This document shows positions 61,905-64,000 of a stretch of DNA of 64,000 nucleotides, piece by piece. Position numbers and translations under genes: made by a program. Source of the stretch: Agrostemma githago. Its lineage: Eukaryota > Streptophyta > Magnoliopsida > Caryophyllales > Caryophyllaceae. The notes under the pieces are model-generated. The model did not search any database. It saw only the letters and a list, made by a program, of their open reading frames with translations, and was not told the origin of the DNA. The stretch covers positions 62,173,441-62,237,440 of the forward strand of contig OY288245.1 in the NCBI GenBank assembly GCA_958450325.1. The letters run 5' to 3'. How positions within the stretch are numbered: the stretch's first letter is position 1; the number at the start of each line of letters is the position of its first letter.

Positions 61905-64000
61905 GTACGGAGTATTAAATATCACTTCCGTGAAGGTAAAGTCGCCTTACTATATGGCTAGTATTTATGGTTCAAAGTTTTAATCGATTTGTATTGTAAT
62001 AGTCAAGTTGTTTTGCTTTTTCACTTTACTGATACACGTATCACCCGACAAATCACTGTGAATCACTCATTCCATCCGTGACGACCGATGGTACAAATAC
62101 CATGACTATGACCGATACGAGATTTTAAACCATACTAGTATTACACTCTTGTCCAACTCTTTTGAGGTGGTGACTTCAACTTATTTCCTTATTCAGAAAG
62201 GATGAAAAAGGTAGTTCCATCTGGAAGGATACCATAATATTTATTTGAAGATCGTATGGTCGCAAAATTATTTTGGTTTGAGTAAAATCCAAAAAATATT
62301 TTGTCATGCAATTTAAATAATATATTAGAGTATTTTTATTGAGTTAATACTCCTTCCATCTCCTTCATATGTTAATCAAATGACAACGAATGAACAAGAT
62401 AGAAAGAGTATAGGAAAAGATGTGATGATGATACGGTACGGTGAGATTAGAGTGAAGGCCATCCATGCATATGTGGATGAGGTGGTAGAGAAGAGAATAA
62501 GGTAAATGAAAAGGAGAGGGGATGAGAAAGAGGAAGCTAAGTGCAAGAATATATGCTCTGATCTCAACAAAGGCTAAATCAAAAACTGTAGAACATGGGA
62601 AGGAAAGAGTTGGAGTTCGGGGGGGTCACCCTTAAAACGAAGGAATAGTCCTTCAGAAAAGGAGATGCGCCTAGCAGCATTTACACCACCCACATGGTCC
62701 CCCTATTTTTCCCCCATTGAACTTGAATTTGACAATGCAAGGACCACGGCAGCACTTGTTTTATTTATTTATTTATTTATGCCTTCACCAAATTTCCTTT
62801 GCTTCCTCCTTTTTCACCTTTCTTTTCCTGACCCAAGAAAGTGAGTCAGAAATCAGGATTTTAGCAGGCTGAGATTTTCCCGAGGTTTTAGGGCGGGGAA
62901 GATGGACCTACACCTACTCCTATTCCAGACGCACAGCACATTACCATTACCCACTCTACTAATAACAGTCTTGTTAGGAGTATTAATTAACTTACTCCTT
63001 ATTTTTCTGTCCCCTTCGTTCCGTGTTTTGGTCCTTGGACCTCGTAACTTCTTCCTGTTTAGACGTTTTAAGTTTATTTATATTCTTGATGTATTATATT
63101 ATCCCCGATCCCTTAACAAAAGAGTTCACATTTTAGTGCTGACCTTGAACTTATTGTAAGATGGTTTTGATTTTGCTGGCAAAAAAGTAAAAAAATCTCC
63201 CAAATCAATTCTTTACCGATCGAGTATTGTATTCACCAAGAATAGTAAAAAGTAATGTTAGTTTGGTAAATCAAAAATAATAATGACATTTTAGGTAAAC
63301 CTACGAAGAATACTCCGTACAAGAATTATACGGTAAAGTATTTTTACCAAAAAAAATCTTTGTATGAGTTGATGGTTGACTACCCTTCACCCAAAACTAT
63401 GGAGCAAGTTATAATCCATATTTTTATGGTTGGTCTTCCTTGTAATTGATATTATCTGTTATAAAACTATAACGGCCACATGCTTAGATAAAACAAAATC
63501 CGAATTCATTGGGAATAACAAATATTTTATCTTTATCCACTCATGTACTTATTTTTTTATGAGTTGATAAATACCCTACTCCCTCCAATACATAATATAA
63601 GTAGTTTTAGGGTATTAAAAAATTTACTTTTTATAAGTTGGTTTACATTTTTTCATGCACTAAAACTCCTTTAATTGGTTAAGAGAGGTTTTTTCAATTT
63701 CCAAAGCAGCTTAATATCCACTTGAAACACTTTCTTATTAATCGTGGGTAAAACATAAAATTTTACACCTACTATAATATAAGAACAGATACAAAATATC
63801 ATGAAATACGAATTTTATTTGATAATCAAAAGATTGAGCGTTACTCAATATTACTCAATATTCATGATATGTTCTTAAGGTGGGAGTGTATCTGGACCAT
63901 TGGATCTACCTAATTTAATTACTGTGCAATTTTGGTGACCCTTTTAGATTTTTTTTTTCTACCAATGATATAAATGCTTATTGTTTAGTGGACTACTTGG
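61497..64000. other. Gene-free AT-rich stretch to the window end
   Basis: No supported exon. It holds an (ATT)n microsatellite (61853-61904), a short MITE-like hairpin near 62349-62411 (TACTCCTTCCATCTCC...) and a CTCCCTCCAATACAT end near 63582. Near 63893 the word GGACCATTGGATCTAC recalls the subterminal word of the TA-anchored elements. Confidence 0.5.
61853..61904. repeat. (ATT)n microsatellite
   Basis: About 17 ATT units in a row. Confidence 0.96.

Noticed and set aside
62902..63159. 85-codon hydrophobic frame near the window end
   Set aside because: Leu/Phe-rich, no start context or family match. It lies in unremarkable AT-rich DNA and was not supported as an ALKBH exon.

Overview
The window is plant nuclear DNA, and most of it is made of nested transposable elements. 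Evidence for a plant: a Ty3/gypsy Tat-lineage retrotransposon with two RNase H domains, an Athila-type gypsy relic, a Ty1/copia element with a tRNA-iMet primer site, plant L1-type LINE pieces, CACTA, hAT and Stowaway DNA elements, and one plant-specific host gene start (ALKBH9/10 type). Recurrent 'tactccgta' words and a Retand-like element suggest Caryophyllales. That placement is a guess from sequence style, not a proven identification.

Left part (1-30750). A truncated Tat LTR (1-541) is followed by a string of elements that lie against (TA)n, often (GA)n or (CT)n, microsatellites. I call them A (606-3790), C (about 3791-5456), D (5572-9516), E (9545-11610), B (about 15140-25518), F (25579-29360) and the small G copies (29404-30361). 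Most have imperfect inverted ends, and A to F carry their own degenerate array of a short keyword. A carries a three-exon FAR1-like gene with consistent splice sites, interrupted by a 493-bp hAT MITE. B carries a decayed relative of that gene. F is a foldback element with a 49-codon basic ORF. Later insertions sit inside: a 2.67-kb solo Tat LTR in D, a LINE piece and a copia element in B, and an Athila relic between E and B.

Middle part (30750-54160). An LTR-like sequence is split by a hAT element (31339-46632, 8-bp target duplication CCCACTAC). The hAT element itself received a 14.1-kb Tat/Retand-type retrotransposon (31545-45624, minus strand, target duplication GCTTC) and a 578-bp hAT element (duplication GTCAAGAC). 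The retrotransposon has a long gag and an 871-codon RT-RNase H-integrase frame, but the RT catalytic YVDD box is missing, one 5' LTR end with the primer site is deleted, and in-frame stops are present. On the opposite strand it carries a plant-mobile-domain ORF with its own TATA box and an intron. Further right, a 5.1-kb CACTA element (48993-54102, duplication TTA) holds pieces of four unrelated host genes, all on the minus strand: NFD6-like first exon, MCM6-like, TBC-type RabGAP and 12-oxophytodienoate reductase.

Right part (54160-64000). Stowaway MITEs and a 130-bp TA tract precede the only likely resident host gene: exon 1 of an ALKBH10B-like RNA demethylase (56061-56559). No later exon is visible before the window ends, so the first intron is at least 7.4 kb or the gene is broken. 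The rest is AT-rich non-coding DNA with two copies of a TRIM-sized solo LTR, microsatellites and small MITEs. No tRNA, rRNA or CRISPR array was recognised.
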